Notes under the pieces: model-generated | What the model was told of the DNA's origin: nothing | What the model saw: the letters and a program-made list of their open reading frames with translations, nothing else | The model's database searches: none | Translations under genes and position numbers: made by a program | Shown here: positions 46,121-55,256 of the stretch, one piece after another | Position numbering within the stretch: position 1 is the first letter of the stretch | Layout of the letters: each line of letters starts with the position of its first letter | Assembly: GCF_020177265.1 (NCBI RefSeq) | Contig: NZ_JAIVMC010000001.1 | Coordinates: 372,001-436,000 of the forward strand | Direction: 5' to 3' | Source: Pseudooceanicola marinus | GTDB lineage: Bacteria > Pseudomonadota > Alphaproteobacteria > Rhodobacterales > Rhodobacteraceae | Length of the DNA stretch: 64,000 nucleotides

Positions 46121-48373
46121 GTGGCCTCTCGGGCACGACAATTGAACTGGAACCGGCTGACGCGCCTGCGTCGACAACGCCGTGTGCAGAATATCGCCAC
46201 CCTCGGGCTGGTGCTTCTGGGGCCGGTTCTGGTGCTGTCCACCTTCCTGGTGCTGGGGCCGCTCGATCAGGGCGGCTCTTCCATGTCGCTGCGGCTGATC
46301 CTGCTGGCCGATTTCGTCTACGTGATGGTCGTGGCCGCACTGGTGGCACAGCGCGTGGCGCGGATGATCGCGGCACGGCGGGCGCAATCAGCGGGCTCGC
46401 GCCTGCACCTGCGGCTGACCGGGGTCTTCACCCTGATGGCGCTGATCCCCACGGTTTCCGTCGCCATCTTCGCCGCGCTGACCATCAACATCGGGCTGGA
46501 AGGCTGGTTTTCCGACCGGGTGCGCGAAGTGGTCGGCACCTCGCTGGCCGCCGCGCGCGCCTACGAAGAAGAGCACCAGCAGGACCTGGCGCAGGATGCG
46601 CAGATCCTGGGTGCGGCGCTCGACTCGATCCGAGATGCGGATTTCTTCGTCGGCGACGGCGAATTGCGGCAGGCCCTGTCCTCGGGACAGTCGCAGATCC
46701 AGCGCGGTCTGGAAGAGGCCTATGTGATCGACGGCACCGGCGAGATCCGGGCGCGCGGCGAACGCAGCTATCTCTTCAACTATGAACAGCCCACGCCGGA
46801 ACAGTTCCAGATCGCTCGGGACGAGGGCATCGCCATCATCAAGGACTGGGACAACAACGAATTCCGCGCCCTGGTCCCGTTGCGGCGCTTCGCCGACCGG
46901 ATGCTCTATGTCACCCGGGCGGTCGACGGGTCCATCCTCAACCTTCTGGACGACACGCAGGAGACGGTGCAGCTCTACCAGCAGCTGGAGAATGAACGCG
47001 GTCGGGTCCTGTTCGAATTCGCGCTTCTGTACCTCGGCTTCGCGGTGATCCTGATCCTGGCGGCGATCTGGCTGGGCCTGTGGTTTGCCGAACGGCTGTC
47101 CCGGCCCGTCGGGCGTCTGACCTCGGCCGCCCAGCAGGTCGGCAGCGGTGACCTAGACGTGCGCGTCTACGAGGAAAGTGGCAACGACGAGTTCTCTCAG
47201 TTGTCGCGCTATTTCAACCAGATGACCCGCGAGCTGAAGAGCCAGCGTGAGGAATTGCTGGAAAATACCGCCCAGATCGAGGCACGGCGGCGGCTGTTCG
47301 ATTCCGTTCTCAGCTCCGTCACTTCCGGGGTTGTCGGGCTGGACGTGGAAGGTCGGGTCACCTTCGTCAACCGCTCCGCCGAGACCCTGCTGGGCTGGGA
47401 CGAGCAGCATGAGGCTCGGCCCCTGTCGGTCGCGGTGCCGGAGTTCGGGCCGCTCTTCGACACGCTGCGCAAGAGCCGCGGCCAGGTGGTGCAGGAAGAG
47501 ATCAAGGTCAGCCGCAACGGCCGGCTGGAGAACCTGCTGGTGCGCATGTCCACGCGGCGCAATGCCAAGGGCAAGCGCGAGGGCTACGTGGTGGCCTTCG
47601 ACGACGTGACCGACCTCGTGTCGGCGCAGCGCATGGCGGCCTGGGGCGACGTGGCCCGGCGCATCGCCCATGAGATCAAGAACCCGCTGACCCCGATCAA
47701 ACTGTCGGCGGAACGCATCAAGCGCAAGTTCGGCCGCCACCTGGAACCGCCGCTGGACGCGGATCTGGACAGCCTGACCCAGGTGATCGTGCGCCAGACC
47801 GACGACCTGCGCCGCATCGTCGACGAGTTCAGCAAGTTCGCCCGCATGCCGGAACCGACCCGCCGCGACGAGGACCTGACGGAGCTGCTGCGCGGGGCGG
47901 TCCTGTTGCAGCAATCCGGACAGCCGCAGGTCGCGATCTCCGCCGATCTGCCGGATGAGCAGCTGCGGGCCGAACTGGACGCGACGATGATCAGCCAGGC
48001 GCTGACCAACCTGATCAAGAATGCCGGCGAGGCGACCGAGAGCCTCGTCGAACGCGGGGCCCCCGATGGCTGGTCCCCCGAAATCCGCGTCAGCCTGACG
48101 CGGGAAGACCAGAGCGGCCAGCCCGTGGCCGAAATCCGCATCGCCGACAATGGGATCGGCCTGCCGGAGGACCGGGCGCGGCTGTTTGAACCCTACGTGA
48201 CGACACGGGACAAGGGCACGGGTCTCGGCCTGCCCATCGTGAAGAAGATCATTGAAGAACACGGCGGCACCTTGAGCCTCGAAGACGCGGCGCCCTTTGG
48301 GGATGGGGCGCATCGCGGGGCCATGGCTGTGGTCCGGTTGCAACTGCAACCGGTGCCGGAGGCCGCCGAATGA
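46121..48373 (+). CDS. ntrY: Membrane sensor kinase NtrY
   Basis: 750 aa from a proposed GTG start. Three N-terminal hydrophobic segments (IATLGLVLLGPVLVLSTFLV; LILLADFVYVMVVAALVAQR; LMALIPTVSVAIFAALT) precede a periplasmic region and a fourth (LLYLGFAVILILAAIWLGLW). Then come a HAMP (SRPVGRLTSAAQQVGSGDLD), a PAS domain and a kinase core with [33 protein letters not shown] and GTGLGLPIV. NtrY senses nitrogen or redox state and phosphorylates NtrX. GTG at 46121 was preferred over ATG at 46076 because GGAG lies six bases upstream and the ATG version overlaps the palindrome. Confidence 0.92.
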   Translation: MASRARQLNWNRLTRLRRQRRVQNIATLGLVLLGPVLVLSTFLVLGPLDQGGSSMSLRLILLADFVYVMVVAALVAQRVARMIAARRAQSAGSRLHLRLTGVFTLMALIPTVSVAIFAALTINIGLEGWFSDRVREVVGTSLAAARAYEEEHQQDLAQDAQILGAALDSIRDADFFVGDGELRQALSSGQSQIQRGLEEAYVIDGTGEIRARGERSYLFNYEQPTPEQFQIARDEGIAIIKDWDNNEFRALVPLRRFADRMLYVTRAVDGSILNLLDDTQETVQLYQQLENERGRVLFEFALLYLGFAVILILAAIWLGLWFAERLSRPVGRLTSAAQQVGSGDLDVRVYEESGNDEFSQLSRYFNQMTRELKSQREELLENTAQIEARRRLFDSVLSSVTSGVVGLDVEGRVTFVNRSAETLLGWDEQHEARPLSVAVPEFGPLFDTLRKSRGQVVQEEIKVSRNGRLENLLVRMSTRRNAKGKREGYVVAFDDVTDLVSAQRMAAWGDVARRIAHEIKNPLTPIKLSAERIKRKFGRHLEPPLDADLDSLTQVIVRQTDDLRRIVDEFSKFARMPEPTRRDEDLTELLRGAVLLQQSGQPQVAISADLPDEQLRAELDATMISQALTNLIKNAGEATESLVERGAPDGWSPEIRVSLTREDQSGQPVAEIRIADNGIGLPEDRARLFEPYVTTRDKGTGLGLPIVKKIIEEHGGTLSLEDAAPFGDGAHRGAMAVVRLQLQPVPEAAE

Positions 48374-48389
48374 CAGGCAAGAGGACAAG

Positions 48390-49808
48390 ATGAGCGATAT
48401 TCTCATTGTGGATGACGAGCGCGATATCCGCGAACTGATCTCGGACATCCTGCAGGACGAGGGCTATGCCACCCGCATGGCGGCCAATTCCGACGAATGC
48501 ATGGGCGAGGTGACCGAAGAGGCGCCGGCGCTGATGATCCTCGATATCTGGCTGAAGGATAGCCAGATGGACGGTATCGACATCCTGAAGACGGTGAAGC
48601 GGGATTACCCCGACGTGCCGATCATCATCATCTCCGGGCATGGCAACATCGAACTGGCGGTCGCGGCGATCAAGCAGGGCGCCTACGACTTCATCGAGAA
48701 GCCGTTCAACATCGACCAGTTGCTGGTGGTCATTCGCCGGGCCATGGAAACCAGCCGCCTGCGACGCGAGAATTCGGCGCTGAAGCGCGGCGGCGGTGAG
48801 GCCGCGGAGATGATCGGCACATCGGCCGCCTTCCGCGCCATGGTCAGCCAGCTCGACAAGGTGACGAAATCCAACGGCCGCGTCATGCTGACCGGCCCGT
48901 CCGGGTCGGGCAAGGAGGTGGCGGCGCGCTATGTCCACGTCAACTCCGCCCGCGCCGATGCGCCCTTCGTCGTGGTCAACTGCGCCCAGATCGAAGCCGA
49001 CCGGATGGAAGAGGTCCTCTTCGGGCGCGAAAGCAGCGAACGGGGCATCGAGCCGGGGCTGCTGGAGCAGGCCGATGGCGGCATCGTCTACCTCGACGAG
49101 GTGGCGGACATGCCGAACGGCACCCAGTCGAAGATCCTGCGCGTGCTGGTCGACCAGCAGTTCCTGCGCGTCGGCGGGGCCGAGAAGATCAAGGTGGATC
49201 TGCGTGTGCTCTCCTCGACCTCCCGCGACCTGGAGGCAGAGATCGCGGCAGGGAACTTCCGGCAGGAGCTCTATCACCGTTTGAACGTCGTGCCGGTCGC
49301 CGTGCCGGCCCTGGCAGAGCGGCGCGAGGACATCCCGCTTCTGGCCGCCCATTTCATCGAGGCGCTGCATCGCACCCAGGGCCTGCCCAACCGGGCGCTG
49401 TCGGACGAGGCGGCGGCGCTGATGCAGACGCTGACCTGGCCCGGCAACGTGCGCCAGCTGCGCAACGTGATCGAACGGATCCTGATCCTGGGCGAGGGCA
49501 CGGCCCCGATCGACGTGGCCGAGGTTCCAGCCGATGAGGAACGCCCGGGCGACGGCGACAGCCGCGTGGTGATGTCCGGCGCCTTGGCCATGCTGCCGCT
49601 GCGCGAGGCGCGCGAGGCCTTCGAGCGGGAATACCTGCTGACCCAGATCAACCGCTTCGGGGGCAACATCTCGAAGACCGCCCAGTTCGTCGGGATGGAG
49701 CGCAGCGCGCTGCACCGCAAGCTGAAGAGCCTGAACGTGGTCACCACCAATCGCGCCGGCTCGCGCTATGCCCGGATCGAGGACACAGAGACCTCCGCGG
49801 CGGAGTGA
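48390..49808 (+). CDS. ntrX: Response regulator NtrX lacking GAFTGA
   Basis: 472 aa. Receiver domain from MSDILIVDDERDIRELI with the phosphorylated Asp in LMILDIWLKDSQMDG; AAA+ domain with Walker A GPSGSGKEVAAR and Walker B GGIVYLDEVADMP; C-terminal Fis-type helix with NRFGGNISKTAQFVGMERSA. Where sigma-54 activators carry GAFTGA, this protein reads FGRESSERGIEPGLLEQADG, so sigma-54 contact is unlikely. NtrX homologues in Brucella and Rhodobacter control respiratory and nitrogen genes. AGAGGA precedes the ATG. It ends the nitrogen cluster. Confidence 0.94.
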   Translation: MSDILIVDDERDIRELISDILQDEGYATRMAANSDECMGEVTEEAPALMILDIWLKDSQMDGIDILKTVKRDYPDVPIIIISGHGNIELAVAAIKQGAYDFIEKPFNIDQLLVVIRRAMETSRLRRENSALKRGGGEAAEMIGTSAAFRAMVSQLDKVTKSNGRVMLTGPSGSGKEVAARYVHVNSARADAPFVVVNCAQIEADRMEEVLFGRESSERGIEPGLLEQADGGIVYLDEVADMPNGTQSKILRVLVDQQFLRVGGAEKIKVDLRVLSSTSRDLEAEIAAGNFRQELYHRLNVVPVAVPALAERREDIPLLAAHFIEALHRTQGLPNRALSDEAAALMQTLTWPGNVRQLRNVIERILILGEGTAPIDVAEVPADEERPGDGDSRVVMSGALAMLPLREAREAFEREYLLTQINRFGGNISKTAQFVGMERSALHRKLKSLNVVTTNRAGSRYARIEDTETSAAE

Positions 49809-49830
49809 TCCGCCGGGCCGGCCATGCGGA

Positions 49831-50412
49831 TCACCGGGTCAGGCGCAGGGCGCCACCGGTGATCTCGATATGGGAAAAGCGCGACAGGTAGGACATGCCC
49901 AGAAGCGGCATGTCCTGTTCGCCTTCGTTGACCATCGCCCGCACATCGCGATCCGTGACACCACCCAGGGTCACCGTCTCCAGCCGTACGGGCGCGGTGC
50001 GCACCGTGCCATTGGCCGTGCCCGCGCGGCCCGAGTAGATCAGCCGATCCATGTCGATCCCCGCCGCCTGCGCGGCCTCACGGGTCAGCACGACATCGGT
50101 GGCGCCGGTGTCGACGAGGAAGGTCATTGGTGCGCCGTTCACCTCCAGCCGGGCATAGTAATGCCCGTCGGCCTGTTGCGGCAGGGTGATCTGGCGCCCG
50201 CTGTCGGCCACGGTCTGCGCCGGGCGGATCGTGGTGCGGACCTGATCCCAAAGCCCGATCCCGGCGATCACCGCGACGAAGATCAGCGCCCAGAGCACGG
50301 CATGGCGCGCCATCTGTCCGATCCGATCGCGGTTCGAGACGAAGAAATAGCCGCCAATGGCGGCCAGCATCAGCCCGAGATAGGCCAGGTTACCGATGTC
50401 GATACTACTCAT
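49831..50412 (-). CDS. Membrane-anchored retropepsin-like aspartic protease
   Basis: 193 aa. Two N-terminal transmembrane segments (YLGLMLAAIGGYFFVSN; AVLWALIFVAVIAGIGLW) are followed by a single-domain aspartic protease fold: YYARLEVNGAPMTFLVDTGA with the catalytic DTGA motif, and GMSYLSRFSHIEITGG at the C-terminus. This is the clan AA family known as TIGR02281. It would act as a homodimer with its active site on the periplasmic side, but the substrate is not known. It converges on ntrX, 22 bp apart. Confidence 0.86.
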   Translation of the reverse strand: MSSIDIGNLAYLGLMLAAIGGYFFVSNRDRIGQMARHAVLWALIFVAVIAGIGLWDQVRTTIRPAQTVADSGRQITLPQQADGHYYARLEVNGAPMTFLVDTGATDVVLTREAAQAAGIDMDRLIYSGRAGTANGTVRTAPVRLETVTLGGVTDRDVRAMVNEGEQDMPLLGMSYLSRFSHIEITGGALRLTR

Positions 50413-50443
50413 AGGCAGGATATAGGGGGGCAGGGCACCGCTG

Positions 50444-51097
50444 TCACCCGGCGCCGGCCGCGAAACCGAAAGCCTTCAGCCCGTCGAGGACGAACTGCAC
50501 CGACAGCGCGGCCAGCAGCATGCCCAGCAGGCGGGTCACCACGTTGATTCCCGTCCGCCCCAGCAGACGCTCCAGCAGGCCCGCGGTGAGCGCCAGAACG
50601 AAAACCGCCGCGACCACCACCAGCGTCACCGCAAGCGTCAGGCCCAGCCCGGCCCAGCCGGGGTTCTGGCCCGCCAGCAGGATCACCGTGGCGATGGCAC
50701 CGGGCCCCGCGATCAGCGGGATGGCCATGGGAAAGACCGACGGGTCGGCGTCGTCATCGGGGTGGCTGTCGTGTTCGGCCTCCGCCGCCTCGCTCTGATC
50801 CTCGCGCCGCTTGGTACGGCGTTCGAACAGCATGTCCAGCGCGGTGAGAAACAGCAGCATCCCGCCCGCGATGCGGAAGGCGGGTATCGAGATCCCGATG
50901 AATCCCAGCACCTGTTCGCCGAAGACGGCGAAGACCGCCAGGATGCCGAAGGCGATGAGACAGGCGCGCAGCGCAATCTCGCGCCGCCGTCGTGCAGTCT
51001 GCCCCTGGGTCAGCGCCGCGAAGATTGGCGTCAGCCCGATGGGATCGATGATCACGAATAGCGTGACGAAGGCGGTGATCAGAAAGGCGCTGTCCAA
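50444..51097 (-). CDS. MarC/YchE family membrane protein
   Basis: 217 aa with six hydrophobic segments. FVTLFVIIDPIGLTPIFAAL in the first helix and IPLIAGPGAIATVILLAGQ in the middle are the two repeated MarC motifs. A charged cytoplasmic loop (ERRTKRREDQSEAAEAEHD) lies between them. MarC proteins were once linked to antibiotic resistance, but the activity is not established. The start is a TTG at 51097 with GGGGAGAG seven bases upstream. It is 66 bp from the ABC-F gene, which may be in the same transcript. Confidence 0.88.
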   Translation of the reverse strand: MDSAFLITAFVTLFVIIDPIGLTPIFAALTQGQTARRRREIALRACLIAFGILAVFAVFGEQVLGFIGISIPAFRIAGGMLLFLTALDMLFERRTKRREDQSEAAEAEHDSHPDDDADPSVFPMAIPLIAGPGAIATVILLAGQNPGWAGLGLTLAVTLVVVAAVFVLALTAGLLERLLGRTGINVVTRLLGMLLAALSVQFVLDGLKAFGFAAGAG

Positions 51098-51163
51098 GAT
51101 GCTCTCCCCTTTGGTCCGCGCAGGATGTCAGGGGCAGGGCGGCGGGGCAAGCCGCCCCCGGCG

Positions 51164-53020
51164 TCAGGCCTCTGCCGCCTCCAGTTTTTCCAGCGCGCTG
51201 ATCCAGAGGGTTTCCGCCTTGTCCATGGCCTCGCGCACCTCGGCGTACTTCTTGTTCCAGACCTCCAGCTCGCCGGCCTTGCCGTCCTCGTAAAGCGCGG
51301 GATCCGACAGCTTCTTCGACAGCTTGTCGGCCATCTCCTCCAGCTTCTTCACCCGATCCTCGCACTTGCGCGCCTCGGACCGCAGGGCCAGCACCTGATC
51401 GCGCGACGGGCGCTTCGGCTTGGGCTTCGCCGCCTCCTTCTTTTCCTTCTCCGCAGGTTTGTTGCCCTGCAGCAGAAGCTGGCGGTAGCTTTCCAGATCA
51501 CCTTCATAAGGCGCCACGCGGCCGTCCTTCACCAGCCACAGCCGGTCGGCCACCAGCGACAACAGGTGCATGTCGTGGCTGACCAGGATCACGGCGCCGG
51601 TGTAATCGGTCAGCGCCTCCACCAGGGCCTCGCGGCTTTCGATATCCAGGTGGTTGGTAGGTTCATCGAGGATCAGCATATGCGGCGCGTCCAGCGTCGC
51701 CAGCAGCAGCGACAGCCGCGCCTTCTGCCCGCCCGACAGCTTGCCGACCAGCGTTTCCGCCTGTTCCGCCCCCACGCCGAAGCCCGCCAGCCGCGCGCGC
51801 AGCTGTGCCGGCGCCTCGTTCGGGCGCTCGCGCCGGACGTGGTCGATGGGGGTCTCGTCCAGGTGCAGCTCCTCGACCTGGTGCTGAGCGAAGAACCCGA
51901 TCCGCAGTTTCGAGCTTTTGACGATATCGCCGCCCATGGCCTCCAGCCGGCCCGACAGCAGCTTCGACAGGGTCGACTTGCCCTCGCCGTTGCGGCCCAG
52001 CAGGGCGATCCGATCGTCCTGGTCGATCCGCAGATCCAGGTTCCGCAGAACCGCCTTGCCGTCGTAGCCGACCGAGACCCCCTCGGTCTTCAGGATCGGC
52101 GGCGACAGCTCTTCGGGCTGGGGGAAGCTGAACCGACGCATCGCCGCTTCCTGCGGGCGGGTGATCGGCGTCATCTTCTCCAGCGCCTTGACGCGGGACT
52201 GGGCCTGCTTGGCCTTGGACGCCTTGGCCTTGAACCGGTCGACGAAGCTTTGCAGGTGCGCGCGACGCGCCTCCTGCTTGCTGGCCTCGGCCTCGGCCAC
52301 GGCGATCTTGGCGGCGCGGGTCTTGGCAAAGGTGTCATAGCCGCCGGTGTAAAGGGTCAGCTTCTTGTCTTCCAGGTGCAGGATATGGCCCACGGCGCGG
52401 TTCAGCAGGCCGCGGTCGTGGGAAATGACCAGCACCGTGTGAGGATAGCTGGCCAGGTAGCTTTCCAGCCAGAGCGCGCCTTCGAGATCGAGGTAGTTCG
52501 TCGGTTCGTCCAGAAGCAGCACGTCAGGCTGGGCAAAGAGCACGCCCGCCAGCGCTACGCGCATCCGCCAGCCACCCGAGAAGGCGGAGCAGGGCATCTG
52601 CTGTTCCGCGTCGTTGAACCCCAGCCCCTTCAGGATGCTGGCCGCGCGGCCCTCGGCGGACCAGGCGTCGATATCGGCCAGCCGGGTCTGGATGTCGGCG
52701 ATGCGCGTGCTGTCGGTGGCGGTTTCCGCCTCGGCCATCAGCGCGGCGCGTTCCGTGTCGGAGGCCAGCACCGTGTCGATCAGGCTCACCTCGTTGCCGG
52801 GCACCTCCTGGGCGACACCGCCGATGCGGGCGCGGGCGGGCAGGGTGATCTCGCCCCCGTCCAGGGTAAGCTCGCCCCGGATCAGACGGAACAGCGTGGT
52901 CTTGCCGGTGCCGTTGCGGCCGACGATGCCCACCTTGTGGCCTTCGGGAATGGTGGCGGAGGCCTCTTCGAGAAGGGGACGGCCGGCGACGGAATAGGAA
53001 ATGGAGGAGATACGCAGCAT
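51164..53020 (-). CDS. ABC-F ATPase
   Basis: 618 aa with two ABC domains and no membrane segments. The first has GRNGTGKTTLFRLI and the FSGGWRMRVALA signature; the second has GRNGEGKSTLSKLL and KLSGGQKARLSLLLATLD. The linker (ARRAHLQSFVDRFKAKASKA) is helical and basic, as in ribosome-binding ABC-F proteins, and the C-terminus (KKLEEMADKLSKKL) is a coiled coil. ABC-F proteins act on the ribosomal E site, regulating elongation or giving antibiotic protection. The subfamily resembles Uup/YheS types. The start MLRISSISYSVAGRP matches family members; longer in-frame extension is not coding. Confidence 0.92.
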   Translation of the reverse strand: MLRISSISYSVAGRPLLEEASATIPEGHKVGIVGRNGTGKTTLFRLIRGELTLDGGEITLPARARIGGVAQEVPGNEVSLIDTVLASDTERAALMAEAETATDSTRIADIQTRLADIDAWSAEGRAASILKGLGFNDAEQQMPCSAFSGGWRMRVALAGVLFAQPDVLLLDEPTNYLDLEGALWLESYLASYPHTVLVISHDRGLLNRAVGHILHLEDKKLTLYTGGYDTFAKTRAAKIAVAEAEASKQEARRAHLQSFVDRFKAKASKAKQAQSRVKALEKMTPITRPQEAAMRRFSFPQPEELSPPILKTEGVSVGYDGKAVLRNLDLRIDQDDRIALLGRNGEGKSTLSKLLSGRLEAMGGDIVKSSKLRIGFFAQHQVEELHLDETPIDHVRRERPNEAPAQLRARLAGFGVGAEQAETLVGKLSGGQKARLSLLLATLDAPHMLILDEPTNHLDIESREALVEALTDYTGAVILVSHDMHLLSLVADRLWLVKDGRVAPYEGDLESYRQLLLQGNKPAEKEKKEAAKPKPKRPSRDQVLALRSEARKCEDRVKKLEEMADKLSKKLSDPALYEDGKAGELEVWNKKYAEVREAMDKAETLWISALEKLEAAEA

Positions 53021-53171
53021 GGACGCTCTGTGACACCCGGCGCGAGGGGCGTCAATCGGCTGCGCGCAGGGCAGCCGCGAAGAACCATGCTTTCGCGACG
53101 GCGCCTGCGGTTTGGCCCGCCATCCGGCGTGGGCAGACAGGACAGGGGGCCCGTCGCCCGTTCCGGGCGAT
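53021..53171. other. Spacer upstream of ABC-F, nothing recognised
   Basis: About 150 bp of GC-rich DNA with no gene, ending at the left arm of the inverted-repeat element that begins near 53172. With that element and a leader of about 120 bp it makes up the 420-bp gap between the ABC-F and ndk starts. Confidence 0.5.
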
Positions 53172-53322
53172 GCCTCCTGCGGGAGTATTTTCGGCCTGCG
53201 TATAAGGTGGAAGAGGGCCTTGGCGCAAAGCAGGCCCAAGGCACGCGCCTTCCTCCCATACCTTGGCCCGAAATACTCCGGGGGGGCTCCGCTTGCGGAG
53301 CCGGGGGCAGCGCCCCCCTGCC
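53172..53322. repeat. Intergenic repeat element, copy 2 (both arms)
   Basis: Left arm CGGGAGTATTTTCGGCC (53180-53196) is inverted relative to the right arm GGCCCGAAATACTCCG (53265-53280). The right side continues with the hairpin GGCTCCG-CTTG-CGGAGCC and GGGGGCAGCGCCCCC. Further pairing (ATAAGGTGGAAG versus CTTCCTCCCATACCTT) suggests arms of about 35 bp around a short centre. It lies between the divergent ABC-F and ndk genes. Confidence 0.8.
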
Positions 53323-53440
53323 ACGGAGGCCGCCGCGCCCACATACACGCTTTTCAAAGCGGCATCCTCATGCTACCCGGACCCGGATTTTACCGGCGGG
53401 GCGCAAGGGCGCCTTGCCCGACTGACAAGAGGACAGTGAC

Positions 53441-53863
53441 ATGGCCATCGAACGCACCCTTTCGATCATCAAGCCCGACGCCACCCGCCGCAACCTGACC
53501 GGCAAGATCAACGCCAAGTTCGAAGATGCCGGCCTGCGCATCATCGCGCAGAAGCGCATCCAGCTGACCGAAGCCCAGGCTGGCAAGTTCTACGAAGTGC
53601 ACAAGGAACGCCCCTTCTACGGCGAACTGTGCGAGTTCATGGCCTCCGCCCCGGTCGTCGTGCAGGTCCTGGAAGGCGAGAACGCCATTGCCAAGAACCG
53701 CGAAGTGATGGGCGCCACCAACCCCGCCGACGCGGCACCGGGCACCGTCCGCGCCGAGTTCGCCGAGTCCGTCGGTGAGAACTCCGTGCACGGCTCCGAC
53801 GCGCCGGAAACCGCGGCAGAGGAAATCGCCTTCTACTTCTCCGGCCTCGAACTGGTCGGCTGA
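53441..53863 (+). CDS. ndk: Nucleoside diphosphate kinase
   Basis: 140 aa, standard length. Equilibrates nucleoside di- and triphosphates. [19 protein letters not shown] at the N-terminus and the catalytic-histidine signature [20 protein letters not shown] are both intact. AGAGGACAGTGAC leads into the ATG. It is followed by a very strong terminator at 53892-53925. Confidence 0.97.
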   Translation: MAIERTLSIIKPDATRRNLTGKINAKFEDAGLRIIAQKRIQLTEAQAGKFYEVHKERPFYGELCEFMASAPVVVQVLEGENAIAKNREVMGATNPADAAPGTVRAEFAESVGENSVHGSDAPETAAEEIAFYFSGLELVG

Positions 53864-53891
53864 ACGACGCGATCTGATCGCCAGACATGAG

Positions 53892-53925
53892 AAAGCCCCG
53901 GCGCATCGCTGCGCCGGGGCTTTTT
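53892..53925 (+). terminator. Terminator of ndk
   Basis: AAAGCCCCGGCGCA (53892-53905) pairs with TGCGCCGGGGCTTT (53910-53923) around TCGC, followed by TT. The 14-bp stem is the strongest in the window. Confidence 0.95.
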
Positions 53926-53959
53926 CTTTGCCGCGGCCGGTTAGGTCCGCGCGCCGAAG

Positions 53960-54340
53960 TCAAACCCCTTCAAGGTGACGGCGGATCAGGGCCACGTTAC
54001 GCAGGTTGCCCTTCCAGCCGACGTCGAAAAGATCACCGACGAGGGGGATGGAGCCCACGATCCAGTCGATCCCGGCATTCCCCACCATTTGCGCCACGCT
54101 GTGGCGGGGCAGCCCCAGGCGATGGCCTTCCATGATGATCCAGGCAGCCGGGGCAAGGGTCGCCGTATCACCGATACCGGGCAGCAAACCCACAATGGAA
54201 TCCCAGCCGAAGCGGATGTTCGTGCCGGGCAGGCGAAAGGCGCGGTCCATCCGGTCGGCCAGCCGTTCGAGACGGCGCAGCCGGGCCAGGGCCTCGGCCC
54301 GGCTCGGCCCCTCCATAATCTGTGCGGCGGTCGCTGTCAT
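53960..54340 (-). CDS. DUF4112 family protein
   Basis: 126 aa. The middle part FGWDSIVGLLPGIGDTATL and the following WIIMEGHRLGLPRHSVAQM and SIPLVGDLFDVGWKGNLRN segments are the conserved core of DUF4112, a family of small proteins with two short hydrophobic stretches that may associate with membranes. No function is known. It directly follows the YqaE-family gene (1 bp between stop and start), so the two are almost certainly cotranscribed. Confidence 0.85.
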   Translation of the reverse strand: MTATAAQIMEGPSRAEALARLRRLERLADRMDRAFRLPGTNIRFGWDSIVGLLPGIGDTATLAPAAWIIMEGHRLGLPRHSVAQMVGNAGIDWIVGSIPLVGDLFDVGWKGNLRNVALIRRHLEGV

Positions 54341-54341
54341 G

Positions 54342-54530
54342 TCAGTCCCGCAGGATGACGTAGAGCGCGTGGATGATGCCGGGGATCCAGCCCAGCAGGG
54401 TCAGGATGATGCTGAACCAGAAATGCTTGCCCAGGCCCACCTGGAAGAAGACGCCAAGCGGCGGCAGGATGAAGGCCAGGATGACGCGGATGATATCGCC
54501 ACCCACACTGTCGGTACGTTCCATGGTCAT
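54342..54530 (-). CDS. YqaE/Pmp3 family small membrane protein
   Basis: 62 aa with two transmembrane segments: IIRVILAFILPPLGVFFQVG and FWFSIILTLLGWIPGIIHAL. The LPPLGVFFQVG and GWIPGIIHALYVI sequences define the Pmp3/YqaE family, whose members in yeast and plants protect membrane potential under salt and cold stress. The bacterial role is unknown. Start codons at 54530 and 54524 are both possible; GGAG nine bases upstream favours the first. It forms a two-gene unit with the DUF4112 gene. Confidence 0.87.
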   Translation of the reverse strand: MTMERTDSVGGDIIRVILAFILPPLGVFFQVGLGKHFWFSIILTLLGWIPGIIHALYVILRD

Positions 54531-54640
54531 GATCTTGGTCTCCCGAATGCGGTGTTTCGTTCGTTGGGAAGACAACGCGAAACCCTGTCGGGAGTTCCGT
54601 TCTGCATCGGACGCGGGCCTGAGCGGCCGCATCCTGCCCC

Positions 54641-54988
54641 TCAGCGGTCGAGGCCGATCTCGCTCATGAACCGGCGCAGACCCAGGGGCAGGCCCTGGGC
54701 GCCTTCGCCCTCCGCCGGGTCCTCCAGCCGGGCGCGCACCGCCTCGTACCGGGCGCGCAGGGCGTCCTTCTCGGCGCCGCGCGCGTCCTGCCAGGGGCGT
54801 CCCTGCAGCCCCATGACCAGCGACAGGTAGGCGGCGAAATGCGCCGTCATTCCGGCGCGGAGGGCCGCGAGGTAGGCCGCATCGGCCCCCGCCTCGCGCA
54901 GCGCCTCGGCCGAGGTAATCCCGGCCCGGCCGAAGGCGGTTTCCATGGCCGAGCCAAGGTTGCGGATGCTGCGAATGGGCGTGCTCAT
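54641..54988 (-). CDS. TfoX C-terminal-domain-like protein
   Basis: 115 aa. The segment IRSIRNLGSAMETAFGRAGI followed by EALREAGADAAYLAALRAG and GLQGRPWQ looks like the helix-hairpin-helix-like TfoX/Sxy C-terminal domain, which occurs as a stand-alone small protein in many proteobacteria. There is no N-terminal TfoX domain. Competence regulation is a property of TfoX itself and should not be assumed here. No clear operon partner. Confidence 0.75.
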   Translation of the reverse strand: MSTPIRSIRNLGSAMETAFGRAGITSAEALREAGADAAYLAALRAGMTAHFAAYLSLVMGLQGRPWQDARGAEKDALRARYEAVRARLEDPAEGEGAQGLPLGLRRFMSEIGLDR

Positions 54989-55019
54989 GGGGCGATGCTG
55001 CGCGCCGGGTGGGGCGTGG

Positions 55020-55256
55020 TCAAGCTCTCACTCCCCGCCGGATCTCGAAGAGATGGCCGTCAGCCTCCTCGCGCGCCTCCAGTAGGTCATGGCCGGCCTC
55101 GCGACAGAAATGCGGCATGTCGATCTGCGCCATGGGATCGTCGGCCCGAAGCCGCAGGACCGCCCCGGGCGCCATGGCCCGCAGCGCCTTCTGCGCCCGA
55201 AGGACTGGCAGGGGGCAGCGCAGCCCCCGTGCATCTATCTCGACGATCTCGCTCAT
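55020..55256 (-). CDS. TusA/SirA family sulfur carrier-like protein
   Basis: 78 aa. The family motif DARGLRCPLPVLRAQKAL has the sulfur-accepting Cys14 in the CPxP context, and the rest (PGAVLRLRADDPMAQIDMPH) fits the small two-layer TusA fold. TusA-like proteins relay persulfide sulfur to tRNA thiolation, molybdenum cofactor synthesis or other pathways; which one applies is not known. It sits divergently 140 bp from ccdA, also a thiol-related gene, and the intergenic region may be shared. Confidence 0.87.
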   Translation of the reverse strand: MSEIVEIDARGLRCPLPVLRAQKALRAMAPGAVLRLRADDPMAQIDMPHFCREAGHDLLEAREEADGHLFEIRRGVRA

